Assembly (NCBI RefSeq): GCF_025128095.1
Contig: NZ_JAHLYT010000031.1
Span: forward strand, 42,748 to 106,747
Length of the DNA stretch: 64,000 bases
Direction: 5' to 3'
From: Synechococcus sp. CS-1328
Lineage (GTDB): Bacteria > Cyanobacteriota > Cyanobacteriia > PCC-6307 > Cyanobiaceae
The notes under the pieces were generated by a model, which saw only the letters and a program-made list of their open reading frames with translations, was not told the origin of the DNA and searched no databases. A program made the position numbers and the translations under genes. Positions 9,123 to 17,274 of the stretch are shown here, piece by piece; positions within the stretch are counted from its first letter, which is position 1, and each line of letters begins with the position of its first letter.

Positions 9123-9848
9123 ATGGATCCCCGCTTCCGGGTCGCCCTGATCGCCGCCACTCCCGAGCCGCAGCGGTGCATCTATGCGGCGATGCATCAG
9201 GACTACAGCGAGGGCTTCGTCGCCGCCGACCCCAGCAGCTGGCCGCAGGAAGCCAAGGCCGGCGAGATCTGCATCAAGCGCCTGCTGGCCGGCGAGCGCG
9301 GCCACTTCGGACCGCTGGAGCATGCGCAGATCGTGCTCAATGTGGGCTGGTTCCCCCACTCGGTGATGCAGCAGGCCCGCACCCATCGGGTGGGTGTGAG
9401 CTTCGATGTGCAATCGATGCGCTACACGGGCGAGCGCATCTGCCGCGCCGCCAATGGGGCGATGGAGCTGGAGGAGGTGTTCTACCTGCGGCCGGTGGGT
9501 TCCTACAGCGACCGCCAGGGCAAGCGCTACCTCTACAGCGAGGAGCAGCGGGCGATCGATCTGCAGCTCTGCCAGCAGGCCGCTGAGCGCTATCGCGATC
9601 TGCTGGCGGCTGGTTTTGCCGAGGAGCATGCCCGCGGCATCCTGCCGTTCGATTACCGCCAGCACTTTGTGGTGAGCTTTTCGCTGCGGGCCTTCCTGCA
9701 CTTTCTCGACCTGCGCGCCAAGCTCGATGCCCAACAGGAAATCCGCGCCCTCTGCGATCTGATGTGGCCCCATCTGGAGCACTGGGCGCCGGAATTTGCG
9801 GACTGGTACGCCAAAAGCCGGCTGCACAAGGCCCGCCTGGCCCCCTGA
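9123..9848 (+). CDS. thyX: Flavin-dependent thymidylate synthase ThyX
   Basis: ThyX methylates dUMP to dTMP using methylenetetrahydrofolate as carbon donor and FAD/NADPH as reductant, replacing ThyA in many cyanobacteria. The 241-residue protein carries the ThyX signature region RTHRVGVSFDVQSMRY (residues ~88-103), a version of the RHRxxSxxxxSxR motif in which the first Arg-x-Arg is spaced by Thr-His, and a C-terminal R-GILPFDYRQHF segment common to cyanobacterial ThyX. It lies 0.5 kb from dcd, which supplies the dUMP precursor. GlyA, another gene in this window, supplies the methylene-folate. Confidence 0.93.
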   Translation: MDPRFRVALIAATPEPQRCIYAAMHQDYSEGFVAADPSSWPQEAKAGEICIKRLLAGERGHFGPLEHAQIVLNVGWFPHSVMQQARTHRVGVSFDVQSMRYTGERICRAANGAMELEEVFYLRPVGSYSDRQGKRYLYSEEQRAIDLQLCQQAAERYRDLLAAGFAEEHARGILPFDYRQHFVVSFSLRAFLHFLDLRAKLDAQQEIRALCDLMWPHLEHWAPEFADWYAKSRLHKARLAP

Positions 9849-9904
9849 GCGCCGATCTTTCGGCAAGCTGGGGCCTGTCTTCATGCCACAACCTGGCGCT
9901 CCCC

Positions 9905-10339
9905 GTGTTCCCTGCCGCCCCTGCCTCGCTGCTCCTGAGCCTGATCGGGGCGGCTGTGGCCGCCGGCGGGCTGACCGCACCGGCGGGCCGGGCCCAGATG
10001 CTGCTGGATGCGGCGGCGGCCGGATCGGTGCAGAACAGCCTGCAGCAGCAAAGTGGAGCCAGTTACGGCAAGCTGCTGGAGCAGACCCGCCAGCGCCTGT
10101 CCGGCGGATCCGGGACGGCACCCGGCGGCACTCCAGCCACCGCAGACTCAGGCGGGGGCCGCAACCCTGTCGCGGCTGGCTCAGGGGCGGCTGGTGCGCC
10201 CGCCACGGGAGCAGTGGCTGCTTTCGTGATCAACGACCGTCCCGTACCCCTGTGCAGCAGCGGCCTTCCCTGCCTCGGAGTGCTGCAGCGGGCCATGGGA
10301 CTGGGCGGACGGCCCTACACCAGAGGCTGGCGTTACTGA
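9905..10339 (+). CDS. Predicted secreted protein, function unknown
   Basis: About 144 residues from a GTG at 9905; the frame is open further upstream but overlaps thyX. The N terminus is hydrophobic with an Ala/Gly-rich segment ending near GRAQ, consistent with a signal peptide. The middle is a Gly/Ser/Ala-rich linker. The end is a short conserved-looking domain with two cysteines (LCSSGLPC) and an aromatic tail (GRPYTRGWRY). I do not recognise the family. It converges on dcd. Confidence 0.5.
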   Translation: MFPAAPASLLLSLIGAAVAAGGLTAPAGRAQMLLDAAAAGSVQNSLQQQSGASYGKLLEQTRQRLSGGSGTAPGGTPATADSGGGRNPVAAGSGAAGAPATGAVAAFVINDRPVPLCSSGLPCLGVLQRAMGLGGRPYTRGWRY

Positions 10340-10372
10340 CTCAGAGGCTTGCCAACGCAGAGGGACGACGGT

Positions 10373-10966
10373 TCAGACCCTGGCCAGCGTGACCCGCTCC
10401 GGCTGATGCTGATACTTACCGGCGCGATCCTGGTAGGTGGTGTCGCAGGGATCGCCTTCGAAGAACAGCAGTTGACAGATGCCTTCGTTGGCATAAATCC
10501 GGCAATCGGCGCCGGAAGAATTACTGAACTCAAGCGTGAGATGGCCTTCCCAGCCCGCTTCGGCAGGGGTGGTGTTGACGATGATGCCGAGCCGGGCGTA
10601 GGTGCTCTTGCCCAGACAGATCACCGTGATATTGGCCGGTACCTTCAGCTTCTCCATGGCAACGCCAAGGCCATAGGAATGGGCCGGCAGGATGAAATAG
10701 GCGCCATCGCCGTCTTCGTGCAGGGGGGCCGGCTCCAGGTTGGCCGGATTGAACCTCTTCGGGTTCATCACCGTGCCGGGCACATGGCGAAAGATCAGGA
10801 ACTCCTGCGCCGAAAGACGCAGGTCGTAGCCATAGGAGGAACATCCGAAGCTGAGCACCGGCGCGCTGGCGGTCTCGGGTTCGAGATGCCGTACCAGACG
10901 GGCCTCAAAGGGCTCGATCATGCCGGCCTCGGCCCGCTCCTTGATCCAGCGGTCGTTCTTGAGCAT
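10373..10966 (-). CDS. dcd: dCTP deaminase
   Basis: Converts dCTP to dUTP, feeding dUMP to thymidylate synthase. The 197-residue protein is the normal length and has the trimeric dUTPase-fold motifs: the FGCSSYGYDLRLS block (residues ~40-52), GKSTYARLGI, and the NTTPAEAGWEGHLTLE active-site block near residue 135 with its catalytic Glu. Its start overlaps the last base of the stop of the upstream CobO-like gene on the same strand, so the two genes form a unit. Downstream it converges with a secreted protein gene; thyX is the next recognisable metabolic partner. Confidence 0.95.
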   Translation of the reverse strand: MLKNDRWIKERAEAGMIEPFEARLVRHLEPETASAPVLSFGCSSYGYDLRLSAQEFLIFRHVPGTVMNPKRFNPANLEPAPLHEDGDGAYFILPAHSYGLGVAMEKLKVPANITVICLGKSTYARLGIIVNTTPAEAGWEGHLTLEFSNSSGADCRIYANEGICQLLFFEGDPCDTTYQDRAGKYQHQPERVTLARV

Positions 10967-11637
10967 CAGCCGCGGCGCAGTTGGGTGACCTGATCGGCCA
11001 TGGCCATCAGAGCGGCCGGCATCGCCGGGCCCGTCAGGATGACATCCAACTGCGCCGGCCGCTGCTCCAGCACCTCGGTGACATCCAGCAGCGACAGGTA
11101 ACCCAGCTCGATCGCCAGCCCCAGTTCATCGAGCACCATCAGATCCACGGCCCCGGTCAACAGCTGCTGGCGGCTGAAGTCCCACACCTCCCGGACGGCC
11201 GCCAGGGCCAGCTCCGGCTCGGCTTCGGCCTGCAGGGGGGCAGAGAGGCAGGAGGGCACGGCCGGCCGCAGCCACTGCAGGCGGCCGCAGAGCCAGAGGC
11301 TGCGGCCCAGCCCCTGGTCCACGCCACCCTTGAGAAACTGGCTTACGAGCACACGACTGCCCAGACCCGCCGTGCGCAGGGCCTGGCTGAACACGGCGCC
11401 GAAGCTGCCGCGGAAGGGGGCGGTGTGCACCTGCAGCAGCCCCTCGGCCAGGGGAACGGGCCGCAGTGGCACCACAGCCCGAGCCGCTGGGCAAACCGGT
11501 TCGAATCGCGGATCGGGCCGCAGATCAGAGCGCAGATCGGGCCGCGTCTCCAGCCGTTGACCCCGCCCAGAGCTCTCACTCCGCTGGGAGGGGCGATGGC
11601 TGCCCTGGGGACTGACAAGGCTGGCGGTCATGGACAT
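10966..11637 (-). CDS. CobA/CobO-like corrinoid adenosyltransferase homologue lacking the P-loop
   Basis: A 223-residue protein. After a variable, Arg-rich N terminus (~65 residues) it follows the CobA/CobO fold: the VLVSQFLKGG strand-loop, VDLMVLDELGLAIELGY (Walker-B-like Asp plus the family Asp-Glu-Leu motif), and an ending like ILTGPAMPAALMAMAD. The position of the Walker A motif (normally GxGKGKT) reads HTAPFRGSFGA, with no Gly-Lys-Thr/Ser. Annotation as cob(I)yrinic acid a,c-diamide adenosyltransferase is therefore by homology only; ATP binding may be lost or altered. It is translationally coupled to dcd downstream. cobS elsewhere in the window shows that late corrinoid synthesis is present. 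Confidence 0.7.
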   Translation of the reverse strand: MSMTASLVSPQGSHRPSQRSESSGRGQRLETRPDLRSDLRPDPRFEPVCPAARAVVPLRPVPLAEGLLQVHTAPFRGSFGAVFSQALRTAGLGSRVLVSQFLKGGVDQGLGRSLWLCGRLQWLRPAVPSCLSAPLQAEAEPELALAAVREVWDFSRQQLLTGAVDLMVLDELGLAIELGYLSLLDVTEVLEQRPAQLDVILTGPAMPAALMAMADQVTQLRRG

Positions 11638-11896
11638 CCCGGAGGGCGATGGGACCGGGCGAGCAGATCAAGCCGGCCGGCCGGCGCAGGCACCGAAGCG
11701 ACGGGATCGGATGCTGCGCTGGAACCTGAATGTAGCGGCATCGGCGCCCTGGACAAGCGATGCACACCATCCCTGGTGGGAACAGAGAGTTCACTGGCCA
11801 TGGCCGCGCAGGCTGTGGCAGGCGTCAACAGCCGCGCGGCACCAGGGGCCAGGAGGCCGGCGAGCGGGAGCGGAAGCGGAGCCCCTGACAGCAACC

Positions 11897-11938
11897 GTGT
11901 TTGTTGCTACAAGAAAGAGCAGGGTCGCTCCGTAGCTT
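11897..11938 (+). promoter_or_regulatory. Predicted NtcA-activated promoter of ntcA
   Basis: GTG-N8-TAC at 11897-11910, one base from the consensus GTA-N8-TAC and followed by A as in the extended TACA arm. Exactly 22 bases downstream lies TAGCTT (11933-11938), matching the TAN3T -10 element. This is the textbook class II NtcA-dependent spacing. Transcription would start near 11945, giving a ~15-base leader to the ATG at 11960. It implies positive autoregulation of ntcA. Confidence 0.6.
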
Positions 11939-11959
11939 CCCAGTTCCTGCCCCGCCGTC

Positions 11960-12694
11960 ATGGTCGGCGCTACTCGCGGCTTCAGCCGTTACGCCCCCCC
12001 ACCTCCCGGCGGCTCCGCTGGCTCCGGAACGGGCGTGTCCGGCAACGCCGGCGCCACCCTGCTGGATGTCATGCGGGGTCTCGGCGGCAGCAGCGTCGAG
12101 ACCGTGGAGCGTGGCAAGACGATTTTCTTCCCCGGAGACCCAGCCGAGCGGGTCTATCTGCTGCGCCGCGGCGCCGTGCGGCTATCGCGGGTCTACGAAT
12201 CCGGGGAGGAAATCACCGTGGCACTGCTGCGGGAGAACAGCCTGTTCGGGGTGCTGTCGCTGCTCACCGGCCAGCGCTCCGATCGCTTTTATCACGCCAT
12301 CGCCTTCACCCGCGTGGAGATGGTGACGGCTCCGGCCACCTCGGTCCGCCAGGCGATCGAGCGCGATGCCAGCGTTGGTCTGCTGCTGCTGCAGGGCCTC
12401 TCCTCCCGCATCCTGCAGACCGAAACCATGATCGAAACCCTCACCCATCGCGACATGTCCTCGCGGCTGGTGAGCTTCCTGCTGGTGCTCTGCCGTGATT
12501 TCGGTGTGCCCAGCCAGGAGGGCATCACGATCGACCTGCGCCTCTCCCACCAGGCGATCGCCGAGGCGATCGGCTCCACCCGGGTGACGATCACGCGGCT
12601 GCTGGGCGACCTGCGCAACGACGGACTGGTGCAGGTGGATCGCAAGAAGATCACGGTCTTCGACCCGATCGCCCTGGCCAAACGCTTCAGCTGA
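11960..12694 (+). CDS. ntcA: Global nitrogen regulator NtcA
   Basis: A CRP/FNR-family transcription factor that senses 2-oxoglutarate and activates nitrogen-assimilation genes in cyanobacteria. The 244-residue protein has a Gly/Pro-rich N-terminal extension (~40 residues), a cAMP-receptor-like effector domain ([27 protein letters not shown]), the long dimerisation helix, and the near-invariant NtcA helix-turn-helix [24 protein letters not shown] keep the ATG at 11960, close behind the predicted promoter; an internal ATG at 12072 would still leave the conserved domains intact. Likely targets in this window are its own promoter and amt. Confidence 0.96.
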   Translation: MVGATRGFSRYAPPPPGGSAGSGTGVSGNAGATLLDVMRGLGGSSVETVERGKTIFFPGDPAERVYLLRRGAVRLSRVYESGEEITVALLRENSLFGVLSLLTGQRSDRFYHAIAFTRVEMVTAPATSVRQAIERDASVGLLLLQGLSSRILQTETMIETLTHRDMSSRLVSFLLVLCRDFGVPSQEGITIDLRLSHQAIAEAIGSTRVTITRLLGDLRNDGLVQVDRKKITVFDPIALAKRFS

Positions 12695-12719
12695 GCGGTT
12701 CAGCTCAGCCGCTCAGCTG
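12688..12719. terminator. Bidirectional hairpin between ntcA and the sulfotransferase gene
   Basis: A perfect 11-base inverted repeat, CAGCTGAGCGG (12688-12698) and CCGCTCAGCTG (12709-12719), with a 10-base loop. Both stop codons lie inside the arms: each gene ends with Ser (AGC) followed by TGA. There is no T-run, so it may act as a structural barrier or 3'-end stabiliser for both transcripts. Confidence 0.6.
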
Positions 12720-13543
12720 AGCAGATTGCGGTAGCGCTCCAGCCAGCCCTGCGGCACCGCACCGAAGCGCTCCGCCAGACGGTCGACCATCGGCAGGTAG
12801 TCGCGCGCCATCTCCCGCTGGAAGGCCAGGGGGGGTTCATGGCCACCGGCCGCCACGTTCACGGCCGGCGGCAGACGCAGCCCCTCATTCAAGGACGGCA
12901 CGGCCAGGAAGCCGAACAGGTCGTCGGCGAGGGCGGCCGGCTCACTGCTGAGCTGTTCGAAGAAACAGCAGTGCAGCTGAGCGGGCTGGAACACCGCCTC
13001 GACGGTCTCGATCGTGCGGAGATAGTCGGAACGGCTCGCGGCCCCGGGCAGGCGGGCCTGCTCCAGCAGCGCAGCAACGGCGGCATCACCATCGAACTGG
13101 CCCTTGCGAACCCGGTTGCGGATCGCCGACCAGACTCTCAACACCGGATCGCGCATCACGAACACCAGCTTCAGCTCCGGCGCCAGACGCTGCATCCGCT
13201 CCCAGACTGGCCGCTCCAGGGTGGCGTAGGCGGGGGTGATCTCGCCGACCCGCTTGCCCTGGCGGAGCCCCTGACCAAACAGTCGCCCGTACCAGGCATC
13301 ACTGCGCGGCAGGAACCAGTAGCGGGTGTACCAGCGGGGATCGCGGCCGAAGCGCTTCAGGTCCCAGAACTTGGCGCGCCGTCGCTCATCGGCGTCGAGC
13401 ACGCCAAACCGGATCCGGGGCTTGTCGAAGTAGTGGAGCTCCTTGACCGGCGTGAGCCACAGATCCGGATGCTGACTGAGCACCCGATGCAGCCAGGTGG
13501 TGCCGGAACGCTGCGCCCCGATCACCATGAAGTCGGGAACCAT
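12713..13543 (-). CDS. Sulfotransferase family protein
   Basis: A 276-residue PAPS-dependent sulfotransferase-like enzyme. The 5'-phosphosulfate-binding loop IGAQRSGTTWLHRVL lies at residues 7-21, and the 3'-phosphate-binding motif (VFMRDPVLRVWSAIRNR) near residue 131; the fold resembles heparan sulfate N-deacetylase/sulfotransferases and bacterial homologues that sulfate carbohydrates. No signal peptide is visible, so action is cytoplasmic or at the inner membrane face. The substrate is unknown; surface polysaccharide is plausible because envelope genes are common in this window. It converges with ntcA, with 18 bases between the stops. Confidence 0.85.
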   Translation of the reverse strand: MVPDFMVIGAQRSGTTWLHRVLSQHPDLWLTPVKELHYFDKPRIRFGVLDADERRRAKFWDLKRFGRDPRWYTRYWFLPRSDAWYGRLFGQGLRQGKRVGEITPAYATLERPVWERMQRLAPELKLVFVMRDPVLRVWSAIRNRVRKGQFDGDAAVAALLEQARLPGAASRSDYLRTIETVEAVFQPAQLHCCFFEQLSSEPAALADDLFGFLAVPSLNEGLRLPPAVNVAAGGHEPPLAFQREMARDYLPMVDRLAERFGAVPQGWLERYRNLLS

Positions 13544-13756
13544 CGAGGCGCAAGCCGGGCGGACCGGAGGTTAAACGACCCTGGGACGTCCGCTCCACCA
13601 GGCCCCCCGGCACAGGACGACGGAGCAGACCGGCGGGACGCCTCCCCAGACTGTCCGCATCGCGCCGGACGATGGGGATTGTGCTGCAGGATGCAGCCTC
13701 CGGAAGCCTGCGGGATCCGGCCCCTGACAGCAGAACGACGGCGTGGCGAGGCAGCG

Positions 13757-14992
13757 ATGACGGGTTGGTTGTTGATCCTGGTCCTGCTGGTGCTGGGCGG
13801 CGTGCTCGCCACCCTCGGGGATCGGCTCGGCAGCCGCGTGGGCAAGGCGCGCCTCAGCCTGTTCAACCTGCGACCGCGCCGCACCGCTGTGCTGATCACG
13901 GTGCTCACCGGATCGCTGATCAGTGCCATGTCCCTGGGGCTGATGCTGCTGGTCAGCCAACGGTTGCGGGTGGGCCTGTTCGAACTCGACCAGCTCGAGC
14001 AGCGGTTGCAGCAGAGCCGCGACGATCTGGCGCGCAGCCGCCGCGACCTGGTCGGTGCCCAGACCGCCAGCGCCACCGCTCAGCAGGCCAGCCGCAGCGC
14101 CCAGGCGGCCACCAAGCGGGTGGAAGGAGAGCGAAAACGGGCCCAGGCCCAGCGGGATGAAGCGGAGAAGCGACTGCAGCAACTGCGCCGCGAGTTGCTG
14201 CCCCTGCAGCAGCAGCGTGCCCGGCTGGAGGCCGAACGCGATCGGCTCAGCCGTGATGTGGCCAACCGGGACCAGGAGATCCGCCGCACCGAAACCGCCC
14301 TGGCGGCGGTGCAAGGTCAGATCAAGGAGGGGGAGAAGGAACTCCAGGGCCTTGAGACCAAGATCATCGCCCTGCGCCGCGGCGATGTGGTGATCAGCAG
14401 CGGCCAGCCCCTGGCCACCGCCAAGGTGACCCTGGAGCGGCCCGAGCAGGCCAGGGATGTGATCAACACCTTGCTGCAGCAGGCGAACCGGCTGGCGTTC
14501 CAGCGGGTGCTGCCGGGGGAGCCGCCGAACCGCCAGATCCTGCTGGTGCCGAGAAACGACATCGCCAAGCTGGAGACCCTGCTGGCCCGCCCCGGCTCCT
14601 GGGTGGTGAGCCTGCTCTCGGCCGCCAACGTGCTGCGCGGCGAGCAGCAGGTGCTGGCCTTTCCGGACCTGCGGCCGAACCGCACGGTGGCCCGGGCAGG
14701 CGAAGTGCTGGCCACCACCAGCCTCGAGCCGGAGGTGCACAACCCCCAGCAGGTCAACAGCCGACTCAACCTGCTGCTGGCTGCCGCCTACGCCAAGGTG
14801 CAGCGCCTGGGTTCGATCACCGATGGCCTGCAGTTCGATGCGGCCCTGCTCAACCAGCTGGCCCGCTCCCTGAGCGAGCGCCCGGAGGATCAGGCGGCCC
14901 AGCTGGAAGCCGTGGCCGTGCAGGATGCCGACACCCCGGATCCGATCGTGGTGGAGCTCCGCTGGATCCGGCCGCGCAACGGACGCCCCTGA
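13757..14992 (+). CDS. DUF3084 family membrane protein with coiled coil
   Basis: A 411-residue protein conserved in cyanobacteria. Two transmembrane segments lie at the N terminus (about residues 3-22 and 45-70) with a basic loop (FNLRPRRTA) between them. A long coiled coil (roughly residues 75-205) is rich in Gln, Arg, Glu and Ala. A globular C-terminal domain follows. The function is not established. The ATG at 13757 is chosen because it starts directly at the first membrane segment; upstream sequence in frame is antisense to the sulfotransferase gene. A RuvX-like gene follows 10 bases downstream, suggesting co-transcription. Confidence 0.82.
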   Translation: MTGWLLILVLLVLGGVLATLGDRLGSRVGKARLSLFNLRPRRTAVLITVLTGSLISAMSLGLMLLVSQRLRVGLFELDQLEQRLQQSRDDLARSRRDLVGAQTASATAQQASRSAQAATKRVEGERKRAQAQRDEAEKRLQQLRRELLPLQQQRARLEAERDRLSRDVANRDQEIRRTETALAAVQGQIKEGEKELQGLETKIIALRRGDVVISSGQPLATAKVTLERPEQARDVINTLLQQANRLAFQRVLPGEPPNRQILLVPRNDIAKLETLLARPGSWVVSLLSAANVLRGEQQVLAFPDLRPNRTVARAGEVLATTSLEPEVHNPQQVNSRLNLLLAAAYAKVQRLGSITDGLQFDAALLNQLARSLSERPEDQAAQLEAVAVQDADTPDPIVVELRWIRPRNGRP

Positions 14993-15002
14993 ACGCCGTG
15001 CC

Positions 15003-15470
15003 ATGGCCACCCACGCCTCACCCGAGCAGGGCGATCGATTCCCCCACGGCAATGCACCGCCACGTCGAGCCGGGCTGGCGGGGCTGGATCCGGGCCGCAA
15101 CAAGTGCGGCCTGGTGCGCACCGATGCCACGGGCCAGCGGATCGTGGAAGCGGCGGTGCTGACCCCGGAGGCGGCCTGGCAGCAGCTGAGCGCATGGTGC
15201 GCCGAGGGCCTGGTGGCGGACATCGTGCTGGGCAACGGCACCGGCAGCCAGCGCTGGCAGACGAGACTCGCGCCGATCGCGGCCGTGCATCTGGTGGATG
15301 AGCGAGGCAGCACCCTGGCGGCGCGGCAGCGGTACTGGGAGCTGTTCCCGCCGCGGGGCTGGCGGCGCTGCCTGCCCCGCGGACTGCGACAACCCCCGCG
15401 CGACTGGGACGATGTGGTGGCGCAATTGCTGCTGGAACGGTTCCTGGGGCGAACCCTGCCGCGACCCTGA
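15003..15470 (+). CDS. RNase H-fold resolvase-like protein (RuvX/YqgF-related)
   Basis: A 155-residue protein with an RNase H-like N terminus: LAGLDPGRNKCGLV carries the first acidic residue on beta-strand 1, DIVLGNGTGS supplies the strand-4 region, and VHLVDERGSTLAARQRYWEL resembles the RuvX/RuvC-like strand with the second acidic residue. Such proteins process Holliday junctions or pre-16S rRNA; this cyanobacterial group is related to but distinct from canonical RuvX. It probably shares an operon with the DUF3084 gene immediately upstream. The fold assignment is reasonable; the substrate is inferred only. Confidence 0.7.
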   Translation: MATHASPEQGDRFPHGNAPPRRAGLAGLDPGRNKCGLVRTDATGQRIVEAAVLTPEAAWQQLSAWCAEGLVADIVLGNGTGSQRWQTRLAPIAAVHLVDERGSTLAARQRYWELFPPRGWRRCLPRGLRQPPRDWDDVVAQLLLERFLGRTLPRP

Positions 15471-15522
15471 GCCAGAACAGCAGGCCCGACTCCGCGCCGA
15501 GCCCGCGCTGCCCAGCCCGATC

Positions 15523-15780
15523 TCAGAGGCTGGCTCGCACGGTGAAGGCGTAGTCGCCGCCGGCTTCGAGCTGGTAATCGGCCTGGAGCAGGAAGCGCAG
15601 CAGAGCGTCCTGGATCAGGGCGCGGCCCAGGGAGGGCTCCACGTTGAGTTCACCACGATCGAAGGCCCAGCAGAAGGTCCACTGGAACCCGCCGGCGGAC
15701 ACCTCACCCTCCAGCACCCGCTGGCTGAAGCTCTGGCGCAGGACCCGCAGCTGGGCGGTGGTGGCGGGCAGACGGCTCAC
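15523..15780 (-). CDS. DUF3146 family protein
   Basis: An 85-residue soluble protein resembling the cyanobacterial DUF3146 family: it starts with a short Pro/Thr segment (LPATTAQLRV), has paired aromatic beta strands (GGFQWTFCWAFDRG) and ends with LEAGGDYAFTV. The family has no known function. It is downstream of pth on the same strand, 67 bases away, and converges with the RuvX-like gene. Confidence 0.65.
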   Translation of the reverse strand: MSRLPATTAQLRVLRQSFSQRVLEGEVSAGGFQWTFCWAFDRGELNVEPSLGRALIQDALLRFLLQADYQLEAGGDYAFTVRASL

Positions 15781-15847
15781 GAGGGATGGATCACGGCGAA
15801 GGGCTCACGACAAGCAGATCAAGGCTGACAAAAGCCCATGGCAGAGA

Positions 15848-16501
15848 TCAGGCTGCCGCAGCCTGAAGCGAAAAACTGTTCAGGCGATTGCCGGCCCGCT
15901 CGATCCCGAGCCGGCGGATCAGGTCGATGCCGCCCACCACCTCATCGAGCACGGCCGCAAGGCCAGGCTGCTCGTCCGCCGAGAAGCGCCCCAGCACGTG
16001 GGACACCGTGCGGGCGCGGCGCTCGACGGGATGCTCTGCCGGAGCGCCGATGCCGATGCGCAGCCGCGGAAACTCCTGACTGCCGAGGTGCTGGATGGTG
16101 CTGCGCAGGCCGTTGTGGCCACCAGCACTTCCGCTGGCACGCAGGCGCAGACGACCGAAGGGCAGATCCATGTCGTCCACCACCACCAGCATCTGGGAGG
16201 GTTGCAGGTCGAACCAGTCCAGGGCGGCACGAATCGAGCGGCCACTGTCGTTCATGAAGGTCTGCGGCATGAGCAGCCTCAGGCGCCGATCGCCGTGGCC
16301 CACCTCTGCCAGCAGGCCATGGAGCTTCGTCTGCTGACGAAACCCGGCTCCCAGCTCGCGAGCCAGGCGTTCGAGGGCCATGAAGCCCACGTTATGGCGC
16401 GTCTCGACGTACTTGGAGCCGGGATTGCCCAGGCCGACCAGCAGCCGCAGGTCCACTCCAGGTAGGGGGATCTCAGTGGTCACCGGAGGCGTTGGGCTCA
16501 C
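15848..16501 (-). CDS. pth: Peptidyl-tRNA hydrolase
   Basis: Releases tRNA from peptidyl-tRNA that has dropped off the ribosome. The 217-residue protein contains the Pth signatures: LLVGLGNPGSKYVETRHNVGF (catalytic His in RHNVG, residue ~37), PQTFMNDSG, VVDDMDLPFGRLRLR (catalytic Asp) and GSAGGHNGLRS. The extra ~17 residues at the N terminus are not conserved, so the true start might lie slightly downstream. It belongs to a - strand cluster with tatA and psbH upstream. Confidence 0.95.
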   Translation of the reverse strand: MSPTPPVTTEIPLPGVDLRLLVGLGNPGSKYVETRHNVGFMALERLARELGAGFRQQTKLHGLLAEVGHGDRRLRLLMPQTFMNDSGRSIRAALDWFDLQPSQMLVVVDDMDLPFGRLRLRASGSAGGHNGLRSTIQHLGSQEFPRLRIGIGAPAEHPVERRARTVSHVLGRFSADEQPGLAAVLDEVVGGIDLIRRLGIERAGNRLNSFSLQAAAA

Positions 16502-16630
16502 GGGCTGTAGGGAAAAATCACCCGAGAAGGACTGCCCGAGGCTAAGGCGCGGGCGCTGGGCAACACGACTCAGCTACTTTCAATCGCGTCGAAACCCTTC
16601 GAAAGCCTTGTGAAAAGGAGTGGTGAGGCT

Positions 16631-16963
16631 TCAGGTCGTTGGGGTGGCCGGCTCGCCAATGGCTGTCGCAGAGACAACCTCTCCAGTACCCGCTTCAGAA
16701 ACAGCCGCAGGCAATGGGGCTGAAGCTTCCAGCGCCGCAGCGGCCTCAGGCAGAACCGGTGACACAGGGGTGGCCACCGGCTCCGGCTCGGTGGCGATGG
16801 CGGAGCGGAACTCCTTCTCGAATTCCTGGGAGGCCGACTGGAAACCCTTGAGCGTGCGACCCAGGGTTTTACCCAGCTCAGGCAGCCGCTTGGGCCCGAA
16901 CACAAGGAGTCCAATGGCGGCGATCACCGCCAGTTCGGGCAAACCGATACCGAAGAAATTCAT
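16631..16963 (-). CDS. tatA: Sec-independent translocase protein TatA/TatB
   Basis: Pore-forming or receptor component of the twin-arginine translocase that exports folded proteins across thylakoid and plasma membranes. The 110-residue protein starts MNFFGIGLPELAVI, with one membrane helix, then the hinge motif FGPKRLPELG and an amphipathic helix, followed by a low-complexity Ala/Pro/Glu tail. Cyanobacterial homologues are usually assigned as TatA. It follows psbH by 25 bases on the same strand, an arrangement suggesting co-transcription of a photosystem subunit with the exporter. Confidence 0.9.
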   Translation of the reverse strand: MNFFGIGLPELAVIAAIGLLVFGPKRLPELGKTLGRTLKGFQSASQEFEKEFRSAIATEPEPVATPVSPVLPEAAAALEASAPLPAAVSEAGTGEVVSATAIGEPATPTT

Positions 16964-16988
16964 GCAGGAGAAGCGGCTGGGTCAGGAA

Positions 16989-17189
16989 TCAGCCGGCGCC
17001 ATTCCAGTTGACAGTGATGCCCTCGAGCAGCAGCGACTTGTTATAGAGCTGCAGGATCACGAGCAGAAAGACCAGGAAGAGGAGCATGAACACCCCCATC
17101 ACCGGGGTGGTGCCCCAGCCTGGAACGACCTTGCCGTATTCGGAATTCAGCGGGCGCAGCAGATTTCCCAGGGGGGTGCGTTGGGCCAT
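16989..17189 (-). CDS. psbH: Photosystem II protein PsbH
   Basis: A 66-residue single-span thylakoid protein of the photosystem II core, needed for stable Q-B function and repair. The N terminus [20 protein letters not shown] is nearly invariant in picocyanobacteria, followed by [10 protein letters not shown] and one transmembrane helix (about residues 28-50) ending [12 protein letters not shown]. The gene is divergent from psbN with 85 bases between starts, the conserved cyanobacterial arrangement, and is followed by tatA. Confidence 0.97.
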   Translation of the reverse strand: MAQRTPLGNLLRPLNSEYGKVVPGWGTTPVMGVFMLLFLVFLLVILQLYNKSLLLEGITVNWNGAG

Positions 17190-17225
17190 GGAGCTCGATC
17201 CTCTCGATCAAGGAAGCGTGGCGTC

Positions 17226-17232
17226 TACTGTA
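17226..17232. promoter_or_regulatory. Overlapping divergent -10 elements between psbH and psbN
   Basis: TACTGTA reads TACTGT on the + strand and TACAGT on the - strand, both matching TANNNT. The elements sit about 45 bases from each of the two start codons, in an 85-base divergent intergenic space. Use of both promoters at once would be mutually exclusive. This is inferred from sequence only. Confidence 0.35.
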
Positions 17233-17274
17233 AACGTCACGCCTGGGCAGCCTGCGACAGCTGTCGACACTTGT

